Shown: piece after piece, positions 44,200-56,112 of the stretch
How the letters are laid out: each line of letters starts with the position of its first letter
Position numbering within the stretch: position 1 is the stretch's first letter
From: Scleroderma bovista
Taxonomy: Eukaryota; Basidiomycota; Agaricomycetes; Boletales; Sclerodermataceae
Length of the DNA: 64,000 nucleotides
Assembly (NCBI GenBank): GCA_037178675.1
Contig: JAYMGJ010000157.1
Span: forward strand, 410,316-474,315
Direction: 5' to 3'
The notes under the pieces: model-generated
Seen by the model: only the letters and a program-made list of their open reading frames with translations
Database searches by the model: none
What the model was told of the DNA's origin: nothing
Program-made: the position numbers and the translations under genes

Positions 44200-44474
44200 G
44201 ATTGATGGTGTGATGGCCGATTCGCCCTAAGCCTTATAACATTCAGGTAATCAATGTTCTCACGGTCCACATGTCACCTGATGCATAATTACCACATTGT
44301 GCAACCGGGCATGTGTTGTTTCGCACCGGCCAATCGCCGATCAGCCTTGTTTAGTGGATCTAGCCGAGAATGGAATGTGTTGCATTGCCGTTTGCAAACA
44401 GATGTCCGCAGGATGCCGCACATCCCCCACTAAAATTTTTACTCCCCACATTGTCAAAAGTTGTCCTGTTTCCA

Positions 44475-45739
44475 ATGGCCGGTGCAAATGCCGTGCCATC
44501 CAACTATACTTTGTCTGACATCATGGCATCATATATGCGGCGCCGCTTCCTGAATGAAGCATTCCCAGACTTAAATTCCCCCACCCCGGAAACACTTCTG
44601 TCCCTGCCGGTGGACGCAACTGTAGCCATGAACCAAATTGTATCCACCATCACACAGGCATACCATAATCGGAGTGAGCCAATTCTTTTATAGTTCTATT
44701 ATCCCTTGCTTGATATCCGCTGAAGTTTCGTGCGGCATTGACTTGATTAGGTTGTCTGAAAGCCTCGGACCAATGCAATCCGGAACAAATGAGCAACAGG
44801 AGATTAGGGTCCTCCGTAGACATCCTTCCTCTTTGACTGGGACCCTTTCCCGGCCCACCATTATTCTGGGAGAAGGTGACACAATTGCATTGTGGTATCT
44901 TCCCGGAGCTCTAGCTCCCTGCATCCAAGTATGGTATCATTCCACTCTCATTGTCCACTGTTGAGGCCTTTGTTTCTAGGAGCACATCGCGGCATCCATC
45001 GATTCACTTGCAGATCCACTGGAAGAGAGTATTACTAATCAATCATGGCGTACAACACACCAGTATTTCAAGGATGACGTGGATATTTTCGGGTGCTTGG
45101 AATTCTCTCCGGCACGGCACATGCTCGGCCATTCTGTGAGTACCTTCCTTCTTTTGATGATGCACTTGTTTGATCTTCTGCTAGACCCCCAATGACATTC
45201 CAGGGGTGTCCAAGGCTTTGGCCGGTCCTACCGGCTATCAATGGAGCAAGGATATATGTCTTCCGTCGGCAATACTTTCAGGTGTTCTTTCTATTATCCA
45301 TCCACCTCTATACCATGCCGGCCACCTTGCCATGCAACACTTGACTGACTGGGCGACCGGCCATGATCCCGGAATGCTGGCGGCACTTGAAAATTGGTCC
45401 ACTGTCTTCACCAATATCTCGCTAATTGTCAATCGAAGTACCCCCCTCCACAGGGACCCACACTCTCGAGCAGATTGGTATGACATGCTAGTCAGTGTCG
45501 GTAATTATGATGATTGTGCACTGCACATTCCCAGTCTTGGGATTCAGGTATTGTACAATCCCGGCACTGTCGTTGCATTTTCCGGCCGGCTCTTTCGGCA
45601 CGGCGTCAACGAGGTTGACGGAGCGAGGTGCTGTTTGGCGTATTATATGAGGGATAATATTCACCATTGGTTGAGGGTGCCACGGCCTCTTGATTGGGTG
45701 ACGCCAGATAATGTCCGCAATGCACTGGTGAAGCATTGA
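44475..45739 (+). CDS. TET/JBP-family 2-oxoglutarate/Fe(II) dioxygenase
   Basis: This family oxidises 5-methylcytosine or thymine in DNA; fungal members are known to be amplified together with KDZ transposons. Four exons (44475-44673, 44726-44928, 44980-45135, 45185-45739) join in phase to 370 residues. The double-stranded beta-helix core is in the last exon: ISLIVNRSTPLHRDPHSRAD has the iron-binding H-x-D (His275, Asp277). FSGRLFRHGVN has the second histidine (His325), and GARCCLAYYMRDN has Arg334 for 2-oxoglutarate. The metal triad and arginine are all present, so it looks active. An in-frame ATG at 44370 would add 35 residues; I prefer 44475. Substrate (5mC) is inferred from family. Confidence 0.88.
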
Positions 45740-45997
45740 ATAATTAGCTTCCTGATATGATTGTTTGTTGTACTAAAATGTAATTCTGATGGTATGTAGT
45801 CCAAATTTGTTGCCGATGGGATGTAGTGCCAAAGCTCGGCGAGCCCAAAGTCGATTCTGGCATGATCACAATGATCCGGCTTGGTCAAGTGTAAACATTC
45901 AACAGGGCGGCACATTCATCATTCCGGCATAGTCAACACTTTCCGGCAGATTCAACAGTTCGGCACAATTATAATTCTGGCAGCGTGAACTAATCTA
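45740..45997. other. 3' flank of the TET/JBP gene
   Basis: About 260 bp holding single TCCGGCA-TAGTCAACA units from 45890 on, which grade into the repeats that follow. No gene seen. Confidence 0.4.
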
Positions 45998-46219
45998 GCA
46001 TCAATCATGCTGTTGTGTAGTGGCGTGTCAGGATGCTTCCGGCAATGTGTGCCACAATGATGATAGTGCCGAATTGTTGATTGTGCCGAACTGTTGACTG
46101 TGCCGGAATGATGAATGTGCTGAATGGTTGATTGTGCCACAGGGTTGACTCTGCCACAATGTTGAGCCAGAACGGTGATTGTGCCGGAGGGTTGATTGTG
46201 CCGCAGTGTTGACTCTGCC
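45998..46219 (-). repeat. 222-bp inverted-repeat arm, left
   Basis: The reverse complement of this stretch matches 46678-46899 along its full length with scattered substitutions. It contains GTGCCGAATTGTTGATT-type units and ends CATCCTGACACGCCACTACA in the other sense. It could be a transposon end or a fold-back structure. Confidence 0.8.
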
Positions 46220-46647
46220 ATAATGTTGACAGGCCAGCACAATCAATACTCCGGCACAATCAACCTTGCGGCACAGTCAACACTCCGGCAGGATCCACAT
46301 CCCGGCAGTCAACAGGCCGGCACAATCAACACTCCGTCGGCACAATCAACCCTTCGGCACCATCATTAGTCTGGCCCAGTCAACACTCCGGCACCATTAC
46401 CAGTCCGGCACAGTCATCATTCCAGCACAGTCCTACCTCAGAGCGTGCTCGACCTGGACAGCTTGTGCCGCAGTGTTGACTCTGCCGTAATGTTGACAGG
46501 CCAGTACAATCAATACTCCGGCACAATCAACCTTGCGGCACAGTCAACACTCCGGCAGGCAGGATCCACATCCCGGCAGTCAACAGGCCGGCACAATCAA
46601 CACTCCGTCGGCACCATCATTAGTCTGGCCCAGTCAACACTCCGGCA
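46199..46647 (+). repeat. Direct duplication of CCGGCACAATCAACA repeats
   Basis: 46199-46395 is repeated at 46466-46647, beginning GTGCCGCAGTGTTGACTCTG. Shared are CACAATCAATACTCCGGCAC, GATCCACATCCCGGCAGTC and ACACTCCGTCGGCAC. Together with the flanking inverted arms this makes a compact nested repeat. Confidence 0.7.
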
Positions 46648-46677
46648 CACTCAACCCTCCGGCACAGGCAACATTGC

Positions 46678-46899
46678 GGCCGAGCCAACACTGCGGCACA
46701 ATCATCATTTCGGCACAATCACCATTCTGGCTCAACATTGCGGCAGAGTCAGCCCTCCGGCACAATCAACCGTTCGGCACAATCATCATTCCGGCACAGT
46801 CAACATTCCAGCACAATCAACAATTCGGCACTATCATCATTGTGGCACACATTGCCAGAAGCATCCTGACACACCACTACACAACAGCATGATTGATGC
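46678..46899 (+). repeat. 222-bp inverted-repeat arm, right
   Basis: Same length as 45998-46219 and its reverse complement with substitutions. It runs from GGCCGAGCCAACACTGCGGC to GCATGATTGATGC. Loop between arms is about 458 bp. Confidence 0.8.
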
Positions 46900-47318
46900 A
46901 GTGAACTATGGCACATATGTTATAGCTAGCTGTTGCACCGGCACACAATGGTTTCTAGCTGCGGTAGTTGATTGTTATCAATGCCAGCAGTCATGGAACT
47001 ACGAGGACCATGGCCGGTAGGCCCATGTTTGCACATCTTCCCTTGGCAGATTTATATTTACATATTGGCCGAAGGGTGTTCATGCATGGCATTCAATTGC
47101 TGCTGGTGCATGGCTTTGCCATTGCGGCTACCAGCGAATCTATGTGCCACTGTCCATGACCCTCCCATTCCATCATCCATTCATTCCAAGGTATGCACCC
47201 CATAAATACCTTGCAGTTGCACCTTGTTTTCTCCACTAACAGCCACTTGATGATCCGTTTCAAATATGTCCTCTTTGCATACCATATAGCGGTATTTGAT
47301 GCCGATGGTCAATGCCAA
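46900..47318. other. Spacer beyond the KDZ transposase stop
   Basis: About 420 bp downstream of the transposase gene. Short frames only; presumably the transposase 3' UTR and an element flank. Confidence 0.4.
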
Positions 47319-50300
47319 TCATACACAACCAAGTCTACCATACATTTGACATTGCTTTGCTGCATAGCATGCTCTCCCCATCTCTCCGCTCATATTAGCC
47401 TCCTCCTTCTGATCTCTCCAAAGTGTTTCCCTATACGAAAGAAATTGTCTTGTCCACGTGGCTTCACATGTCAATAGTTTTACCTCTTCGTCCCACCTGT
47501 CTCGCAATGCTTTCGCCCTCAACCAATGCACCCAGTAAACTATACATGTCAGCTGGTGTTAACATGAGGAGCAATCATCTTACATTCAGACATCCAATCA
47601 TTGACTTCTGTATCCCGCGGCACATCCATTGTCCAAAACCAGGCCAAAGTGTCATCCCTATGACCCCTTGCATTTGGGTCGGCAATGGTTGCACTGATCT
47701 TTAGGTCTTCTTTCCTCAACATTTTGTATCGGTTCAATGTGTTGCCGCTTGCATTCAATGCTATCATTTGTTTCCGGCACCGACGATATATTGCCGCATG
47801 CCACTGCACTTTCACATCGGCACTACCCACCTTCCCCCAGGCCCTCGTAGTCATATTGTATGTCCCGGCATGTCTGACATCGGTCCGGAAGATGACTGCC
47901 TTGTGTGCCAGCGAAACCCTTAGTTCATGTAGAGCATCGTTGGCCTGACCTTCCCTCAATCGTAACTCCTGATCCACCATGGTTAAAAGCCCCAACCTAT
48001 CGGCTTGCTGCATCCCCAGGTACGACGGCAAGGGCAGTACCACAGCATCCGAGTAGTTGGGATCTTGTGGGTGGAATGTGTCTGAAAATACATCTTCACC
48101 ATCACCTTCATCGATGTCCGTTGTGGAAATGAGATTATCCGAGATGTCCTCATTCCAATCTTCGCCTAGAAATTGGGAAGCTGATTCACAGAGCCGATCA
48201 ATTTGCATCTGCAGGCGGTCCTGCCGGCGGGCAATAGACAACCTTTGTGTTTCCGTCGCCCTTGCATGAATGTGGCGGACATCTATGGCCAAAATAATTT
48301 GTGACTCTTCGGCTTTCAATACCCTTGCCATCCATGTTGCCGCCCCACGTATACGGCCATCCGGTCCCTGATTACTTATAATGTCCATTTCGATCGACTT
48401 AGTTGTTTGAGCTGTCATATAATACATCAAATTGGGTTGAAATCAACCAAGCAAGTAAATACCTTTTTCCAGCTGCACCTCAAATATGTCCATTGATTTT
48501 GGATCAGTAACCCTATTCTCCAAAGCCGATTTCTCTTGCTGTGCCCAAAGCTCATGCAACTCGACCGGAACCCTTGTATCAAGCTCTGCAAATGCTCCTT
48601 CCGCAGACATCAGTGCCTCTTGAGCATTCTTCAATTTTCTTTTCAGGGCAATGGCTGTGCAATATGTCGTTGGCATACTTCGCCCAAAATCTGCAAGATA
48701 TTGTGATACCACTCACGCATCCGCACCATCTTTAAGAAGTTGTTGTCATTCATTTGAAAATCAAGCAGCTCCTGTCTATGCGGCGTTGCCATTCCGCGGG
48801 CCGATGGTGAAATGATGTTAAGAGAGGACCAGAGAGTCTCCATAATTTCACCATCGACGCGGCCTACACCAGAAATGAAATTGGGAGCATATCGGGTGAA
48901 ACATTCTGCCTTGTGACCATGTACATGCCAGAGCCCAATGCTAGGTTGAATCCATAGCCCACATGGTAAGGATATAAAATTGTTTGCTTCTAGCCGGCGC
49001 TTTAGGTTTTTGCTGTATTGGCAATTGATGTCATAAAAGGTTATGACTTTTTGTTGCGGATCCATCCCATGTTGCACGGCATGTGCCAGAGCATAATCCA
49101 TATTTACCTGCCTATCTTCCTGTTAGGGTGGAATGCATGCAACATGTCGGCACATACTGCTCTCCCTTCTGAAAGTCAACCATTGCATGGGGTACAAAGC
49201 ATCCATGCCGCGCACATGCACACCCGCCAATTCCAGTAGATGCCAGCTGATTTCTTTTAGCATTTGCCTGGTTTACTGCTCGATGGTTGCTACAGTCAGA
49301 TTTCTGTGAATTCCATTACAATGCTGAACCGTATTGTAAACATGTGCAATCACAAACCTCGACCCGGTTCAATGTTCCGGCCAGATAATCCTTATATTGC
49401 AGCATTGTAACCATGAATCCCATTCCGTCCATGAGCCAAACTTCATTAGCTGAATTCTTTGGCCGCATATGCTCAGCCTTGAAGTTTCCATCCATCACGA
49501 TGGTCCTAGAATATTTCCACCTATATCATGCAGCTGCTCAATAAGTACAAGTAAAAATAAAACATTACTTACTCCGAGAGGTCTACATCTTCACTGGATG
49601 GAATGTTTACTCCTGGTTGTGGGCATGCCGGACAGAACAGCACCAATTCCCCCCTCTTGGGATCAGGAGATCCTGGATGAAAACCTTGCCATTTCAACAG
49701 CTTTAACAGCCTCCACATCCTTGACACCCTGAGTAGCTCTCTGTATCTGTTCTTGGATCAGTGTTGGTGGTGTCATCGGGTCCTTAATATCATGCTTTGA
49801 ACTCACCGGTACAAGGCCAGGAAATGCATTGGATGTGACTCGCCGAAGCTTGCTGTAATAATTCATGGCAGAGGTGCCGCACTCCACATTATCCATAATG
49901 AAGTCATCCAATACTTGGAAGGTGAATACAGTCCTAGGTTCCTTTGTAGTTGCCGGGAAGAGTCCTGCTTTGACCAACTGCAAATGCGAAGCTCCTGCAT
50001 CTGGACAGTTACAATACCTCACATCGCAAAAATGTACCCCAGATGTATGCACTACAGTTAGGCAAGACCTGTCCGTTCCTCCAGAAAGATGATGTGGTCT
50101 TGGTTGGTCCTGAATATCCTCCCATTCATCCTCAACATCACCAGCAATGTCCTCACCATCCATCCCGCCATTCGGACATGGATCCCCACCATGGCCGAGG
50201 TGTACCACCAACCCAGCCTTCTAAATGAGTTGTTGCTGTATGCCACGTAGAATTGATGACTCACCAGTCGTAATGATGATTCCTCAAAGAATGTACCGTT

Positions 50301-50840
50301 CCATTGGTCCACCCGGTGGAAGGGCCGCAACTTGTGTTCCTTTCTGCAACAGGAACTGCAGAGCAAGGGCCGGTGGATGCATTCGGCGCATCTGTACGTG
50401 CCATCTCCTTGACACAACATGCAGACCCTTGGGTGAGGGGGTGCCTCCATGTCCAGAAGGACCTGGAGGTACCTCTGCTTGTATGGCAACCATGCCAATA
50501 AGTAACTGTCCTATTATGCCTTCAGGAGGACATGGCAAGTGCAGGATCGGAATAAATCACACACCTGATTCTTTGACACACCTGTTCTCTTTCGGGGTGG
50601 AAGATCATCCATGGAAATGTATGGCTGGCCATCATCTGGAAACAGTTGGGATTGTTCTAATCCTATAGATGCTGACTGGGTCGGAGTGTCATTTGAAGGA
50701 GCTTTTCCATGACGGGCCTTCTTTCGGGGCGTTGCCTTCACCATCTTATCAATAGATCCCCTCCTTGATTTGAATGCCTGCCATGTTACATGAACCACCG
50801 GAGTAGAGCTACCAGCAGGTTGTATCTTGGACTTTGCCAT
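47319..50840 (-). CDS. KDZ (Kyakuja-Dileera-Zisupton) transposase with CxC2 cysteine cluster
   Basis: A DDE-type DNA transposase. From ATG 50840 (MAKSKIQPAG) the exons give, in order: SKNQ joined to DSYLLAWLPYKQRYLQ; the CxC2 cluster (CMLCQGDG, CAEC, CSSCCRKEHKLRPFH); HTSGVHFCDVRYCNC with HLQLVKAGLFPAT; ELVLFCPACPQPGVNIP; first catalytic Asp in RTIVMDGNFKAEHM; CSNHRAVNQANAKR, GIGGCACARHGCFVPHAMVD; second Asp in ITFYDINCQYSKNL; HKAECFTRYAPNF; Glu in GRVDGEIMETLWSSLN; IRGAATWMARVLKAEESQI; LREGQANDALHELRVSLAHK; LAWFWTMD; and HWLRAKALRDRWDEE. It ends at 47319. All three acidic catalytic residues are present and I saw no stop in any exon I traced. At least seven introns. ATG 50885 is an alternative start. 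Confidence 0.92.
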
Positions 50841-51261
50841 GAGTGGTATCTGATGAGGAAATCCCTGCACAAAGTCTTTCCACATTGTATCTCACTGAAG
50901 CCTCATTGAAACAGCATGGACAGTGATCGGAAAGGGATCTTTGGATCTGCCGATTTGGATCTAGCTTTTGTAATATGGACTTGAAGATCAGGCACCAATG
51001 CAAAAATCCCATATATGGTGGCCGCTACTGAATTAGATCCTAAGTTAAAGTCCGGAAATAGCTTGTTAGCTGCCGAACAACATAGCCGGCCCCAGAAGTA
51101 GCTAGCTCACCAATGGATTTTCCAAAAGAGGTCGGCATGGAGGAATTGAACACTAATTGACATGGGAGAAACAATAGCTCGGGAATCCTTCAACAAAGTG
51201 TCCGGGACTTCTCTAGCACAGCACCACTCAAAAAAGTATCTAAGTCTACTCAACATACAGC
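50841..51261. promoter_or_regulatory. Divergent promoter between KDZ transposase and accessory gene
   Basis: About 420 bp between divergent start codons. No repeat or coding frame of note, apart from the alternative 15-codon 5' extension of the transposase. Shared position suggests co-expression. Confidence 0.45.
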
Positions 51262-53655
51262 ATGGCCCGCAGTCGTTCATCCAGCAGATCTATGGAGAAT
51301 CCTGATACAGAAGATGAGCAAGACCATTCTTCTGACTCGTCGGGCACAGAGGCACCACAAAATGTGGTAAAAACAAAACTCCAGGATGATGAGGTCGAGG
51401 TCCTTGAGGAAGCCTTGGAAGACTGGAAGGCAGCTGACAGCAACCAAAGGAAAGGTATGAAGAATGCCATGAAGGCAAAAATCAAAAATCTCCCTGCCAA
51501 TAGCACACTCAAAGGACACGAATGGGAGAAGAAAAAAAAAGTGCGCCCCATTTCCATAACTTCACATGGACTACTGATGCATCAGTGATATCAGGCAATT
51601 AAAAATTGGTTGTATAACCACAGCCGAGCCCGTGCCCGAAAGGCCCTAGTAAAGTATGGACGTAGGTGGACTGCCAGATCAGTCGTAATGAAGTCGAAGA
51701 AAAAAGAAATCGAAGCCGAATTCGAACGGGCCAGAATTGCCCAAGGAAGCACAGGCATGATTAAAGGCTACCAAAAGGCGGTAGGATGCATCATGGGGAA
51801 GCTCACCCAGGAGGAAAGGGATGCTGCGGCAAAGCAGGCTGATGAATGGAACGAGGAGCAGCCGCCGGCAGAGGTCCAGGCCGAGTAAGTTTGACATGTT
51901 ATCTCGACAATTATTCATCTGCAAACAGAATGGCCGAGACAAAAGGCCGACAATATGTCAAACAGTTTGCGCAGGAAATGTGGCGGCAGTGTGGGATGCG
52001 GGTGGTTGTGATGGCGGCATGGAAGGGCCGGAATGGTCAGCCCATGATGGGAATGTATGTCACTTCTCACTTGTGGTATTTGTATACTCACATTCACAGG
52101 CATGACTTTAATTCGGCATTGGGACAAGGGAAGACCTTTGCCGATTGGGATGACATCAAGCACCACTGGGATGCCTATGCACAGCAGGCCATAGGAGGGG
52201 AAGAACACGATGATAGCGATGAAGATGCCGGACCGACGCTCTGCCGGAAGAAAGGGCAGAAGAGGCCGCAAACTGTTTTACCAACAATGGAAGATGGCAC
52301 ACCAATGATTCCGATCATCCTCGATATGCAAGCATTGGAGAGAAAGGATGTTATGAGGACCTTTGTGACATGGCATTATCGTAAGTTCTTCCTTGTAAAT
52401 AGATGGAGAATTGACCCCTTGCCGCAGGCAAGGCATGCGGCAAGCCAAGTGCCAGTGTTCCTTGGGCTGCCATACATGCAAAGACCGGTATCTACATTTC
52501 ATCTGTGTACCTGCCGCGGCATTGGGAGTTCAAAGAGCCGACCCGGCTCACAAATCAGGAAGTTACAAAGGTACTGGAATTCTGGCGCGATAGGCAAGTG
52601 ACAGATCTGGAAGATGTACTGACATTTCACAAATGGAGAGATATGGATGGTGGATTACAAGATCCAGTATCAGATTGTGAGGACTCAGTGGCCGGAATGA
52701 TAAGTGCAGCAAAGCCGCCCCTGAAAGGTTAGCTCTGAATACTTTTATCAACTTGTTTTGACTGGTTCAAAGAACCTGCGGCACGAGATGTGGAACTCGC
52801 AAGCAGTCGGAAGAGGCGGCGCACAATTGGTATGGATCTTTCAACCATGTTATGCAACCATTGACATGCATAAAAGAAGAGGCCCCAGAGGAGAGGGAGT
52901 CCAGTGCAACAAACAAAAACCAATGCCGGTCAAACCAGGATGATGGTACGCCCCATCCGTATTCCAAGCATTTGATCCTCCTACATTTGGAACATCCCTG
53001 TCAGCAAGCCATACAACGCCCATTGAACAGCCTGGTCAGTTCCTTTGAATATTTTTGTTGTCAGAATATGAAGTTTATATATAGAGGATGACTCAGATGG
53101 ACATAATGCTAAGGAAAACGGTGCGTGGGGCTTGGTTTTGTTATGCCGGTGGGACCATCTTGACGAAGAGCATCAGCGGCACTGACAGCACGACAGCCAG
53201 CCGAACCTAAACAGCAAGGTGGGTATTGGTCTCAATTACTTGGAAATGGCACGTATTCTCATATAAGAAAAAGTACATATGGATCCCGGAAACATCAATG
53301 CTAATGGACCGATGAAGCCAAAGCCCCAGGTTAAAAAGAACACAGCCGATGCACTGGTGGAATGTAAGTTTGCCTATTTCAATATCCATTTGAGCAATTC
53401 CAACAAATGATAGTTGGTGAATTAACTATGCATTCCATTGGCAACACAAATGGGATGGAGGGTGGTCGATCAGGGGATGATGATGCCACACACTCTGGAG
53501 GCAAGGGGAAGCGGGCTGCCAGCACACGCCAGATTGCCAGGGCTCAACATGTCAATGCCGTTGCCAGGCCTAGTCAACCGGAACAGCAAAGAAGGCAGCC
53601 AAAGCGGCCCGATGCCGATGTCCCTATGCCCAGCCCAAAGAGACGCCGCAAATAA
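51262..53655 (+). CDS. Unrecognised multi-exon KDZ-associated protein
   Basis: Starts MARSRSSSRSMENPDTEDEQ. An acidic then basic helix follows (DDEVEVLEEALEDWKAADSN, KGMKNAMKAKIKNLP). After an intron come WLYNHSRARARKALVKYGRR, KKEIEAEFERARIAQG and VGCIMGKLTQEERDAAAKQA. The next exons give AETKGRQYVKQFAQEMWRQC, HDFNSALGQGKTFADWDDIK, PTMEDGTPMIPIILDMQALE and YLPRHWEFKEPTRLTNQEVT. The last exon ends PSPKRRRK, a likely nuclear localisation signal. It shares the look of proteins often found near mushroom transposons, but I cannot name a domain. Exons between 52730 and 53400 are approximate. Confidence 0.55.
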
Positions 53656-53735
53656 TATACTTGTAGAATAATGCTATTGTCAAATCTGCCATGTCTTGTG
53701 CCGAAAGATTTTATTGCCGCACTACTGTAACAAAA

Positions 53736-55044
53736 CTACAGCTTGGAGGGATCTAATACTACCACATCCTCAGGGTGATCGGACTCAATTATGTCACCAT
53801 TCTCGCCAAGTCGGGCTGACCTAGCCAACATATCCCGCACATTTGCCAACATCGCTCTCCGGCACATTTCCGATCTCCACAACCTGGCGGTGTCGAGCAA
53901 CGTGTTTGCGTAATGAATGTAGGCCGCGATCATAGGGTGATCAAGGCCGGCATCGAGTGGGAGTAGGTCGGGCAAGTTCCTAGGAGGGACGGATGTAGCA
54001 ACTTGCCTTGCAGAGGCCACTAGATGACAACTGATCAACTGATACTATGGATCAAGCCCAAGAGAGACTTACATGAAAGCGCATCACTCTGGAATGGATC
54101 CAAATGCTCATGCAATGCATTAATCCTGTCCACCATCTCAAAATATTCCACTGGATGATTGTTAAATACACATAATTCCTGCAGTAATACTGACTTACCA
54201 TCCTCTGCATGCACGTGTTCCTGGAATCGTGCATGCGATCCAGATACAGCCTCAGGAGATGATTCTGCCTCCATTGGGGAGGTGGGAATCTGCTGGCTTG
54301 ATGCCGGGCTAGATAGCGATGCCGGGCTCGATGGCGATGCCGGGAGCGATGGCGATGCCGGGAGTGATGGCGATGCCGGGGCTGGATGCCGGGCGGTGAT
54401 GCTGGGACTGAGGATGCCGGCATTGATGGGGATGATGTCCCAATACGTGGCACATGCACTGGAGAGGGCGGGATCCATGCGGCCATCGTGGGGGATGGCG
54501 ACGGTGGCATCCATGCTTGCGGTTGGGTGCCTTGGGATGATGGCCGAACCGATGGGGTAGCTGGCATTGCTGCCGGGGGTGGCATTGATGCCTGCGACCG
54601 AATGGTGAGGGTAGACGGCACATTGGATGAACTGGCAGCGATTGGAGGCGACGGTGGCATCCAAGCCTGGGATCTAGTCGTGGGGGTTGCTGCACGCATC
54701 TCGTGTGCTGAAGGGCCAGGGAGGTTGATCGGAGCTGATTGCGAGGGGGCCGGCAACTGATTGTTTGCCGCTGTTGCTTGTCTGTTGCTGTCCCCAGACA
54801 TTGCATCGTTGTTCCTCACAGACACATTTGTTTCACCTGTGCGCATCCCGTGGCGTGGGGGAGAGGGTGGCATCCAGTCCATGCTTGATGGCAGGCGTTC
54901 ATCGACAATGGATGGAGGCGGGTGCCACACTGGCAGTGCAGGAATGGCTGATAACGATGTCATGCAGATCAGCTCAGAGGAGAGAAATTACTCACTCAAT
55001 TTCCGCGGACTTGCGCTATCAAATCTGACAGACTTAGGTGGCAT
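53736..55044 (-). CDS. Pro/Ser-rich protein with an 18-bp coding tandem repeat, possible frameshift
   Basis: Exon 1 from ATG 55044 (MPPKSVRFDSASPRKL) joins in phase to IPALPVWHPPPSIVDERLPS and a long AWMPPSP-type Pro-rich exon. The C-terminal part (FQEHVHAEDGKSVLLQELCV, NHPVEYFEMVDRINALHEHL) is in another frame. Its last exon has VPPRNLPDLLPLDAGLDHPM, YIHYANTLLDTARLW, RRAMLANVRDMLARSARLGE and ends DPSKL. The frames meet at 54300-54390 over about five copies of an 18-bp unit (encoding ASPSLP). Either an intron lies there or a frameshift broke the gene. No known domain. Confidence 0.5.
54297..54395. repeat. 18-bp tandem repeat within coding sequence
   Basis: About five copies near GATGCCGGGAGCGATGGC. 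The unit is a multiple of three, so copy-number change keeps frame. It encodes Ala-Ser-Pro-rich repeats on the minus strand. Confidence 0.75.
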
Positions 55045-55167
55045 AGCGGTAGCAAAGATGCAAGTTGACAAGATGGAATTGACGTGGAATGGAAATCACA
55101 ATTGAATGATTATATAATAATGGTTTCCATATATAGTTCATTTATCTCACCACTGGAAAGATTTGCT

Positions 55168-55935
55168 GATAGTGTGTTGTGCCAAAGGTATCGGCAAGTG
55201 CCGATGTTATACAAGTGCTGATGGTATTACAAATGTATGTCCTGCCGCCGGGGTGTGTGCCGATTGTCTACCGTATGCATGTTCCAATGGAATGCTGTGC
55301 TGATTACAGTATGTTACCTCAATCAACACCTAATGCCACCATCCACGGCAATTATAGATACTCTTGCTATTTATGTATATCGGTAACATCGAAGAATTAC
55401 TGCAAAGGTAAATCTTGCATTTGCCGGCGAAAGATTGGGATAGTATCATGTACATAGTGCCAATAGTGTGCTGTGTCACAAGTGTGATGTGCCGATAGTA
55501 TGTAGTGCCGATGGTATGTAGTGCTGATGGTATGTAGTGCCGATGGTATGTAGTGCCGATGGTATGTTGTGCCGATGTTGCTGTGCCGATAGTGTCTTGT
55601 GCGAATGGTTTGCAAGTGCCAATGTTATGCAAGTGCTGATCACTGTTGCAGCGGCATGGATGTAATGCCGCCGGTGGTTGTGCCGATTGTATGCCGATTG
55701 TATGTGCCGATGCAGTGCCGAGTGTATGTTCTCCCTTGTATGTTCTGCTGATTGTGTTGTGCCAGTGGATTAAAAGTATGTTGCTCCTTCCAATACTTGA
55801 TGCCGCCATACATGGCAATTATAGTTACATCTGTAGGACATATCTAGCCTGCTCTTGGTATTCATGTATATCAGTAACGTTGAAAAGTTACTCCACAGGT
55901 AAATTTGGGATGTGCCGGCGACATATTGGCAATGC
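55168..55935 (+). repeat. GTGCCGATGGTATGTA minisatellite and tandem-duplicated flanks
   Basis: At 55440-55600 a 16-bp unit (GTGCCGATGGTATGTA) repeats at least five times. The flanks 55205-55440 and 55630-55935 are diverged copies of each other, sharing GGCAATTATAG, TTCATGTATATC-GTAAC and AGGTAAAT-TTGCCGGCGA. No gene. Resembles the repeats at 41.9 and 58.8 kb. Confidence 0.7.
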
Positions 55936-56112
55936 ATTCATGGCTGTGGTTGAGACCATTACTGGCATGTCTCTGACAGAGTTCTCAGGCTGTGTCAATG
56001 ATTCACAAGGACAACTCTACATGCATAAATATACTTTACAATGTGATGTATATGGTATACATGGAATAGGAAGCGGAAATTGTACAAAAGACGTAGGTAT
56101 GATAAAAGAAAA

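Noticed and set aside
45998..46899. CRISPR-like array of short CpG repeats
   Set aside because: Units are diverged, have no uniform spacers, form inverted and direct blocks, and the genome is eukaryotic.
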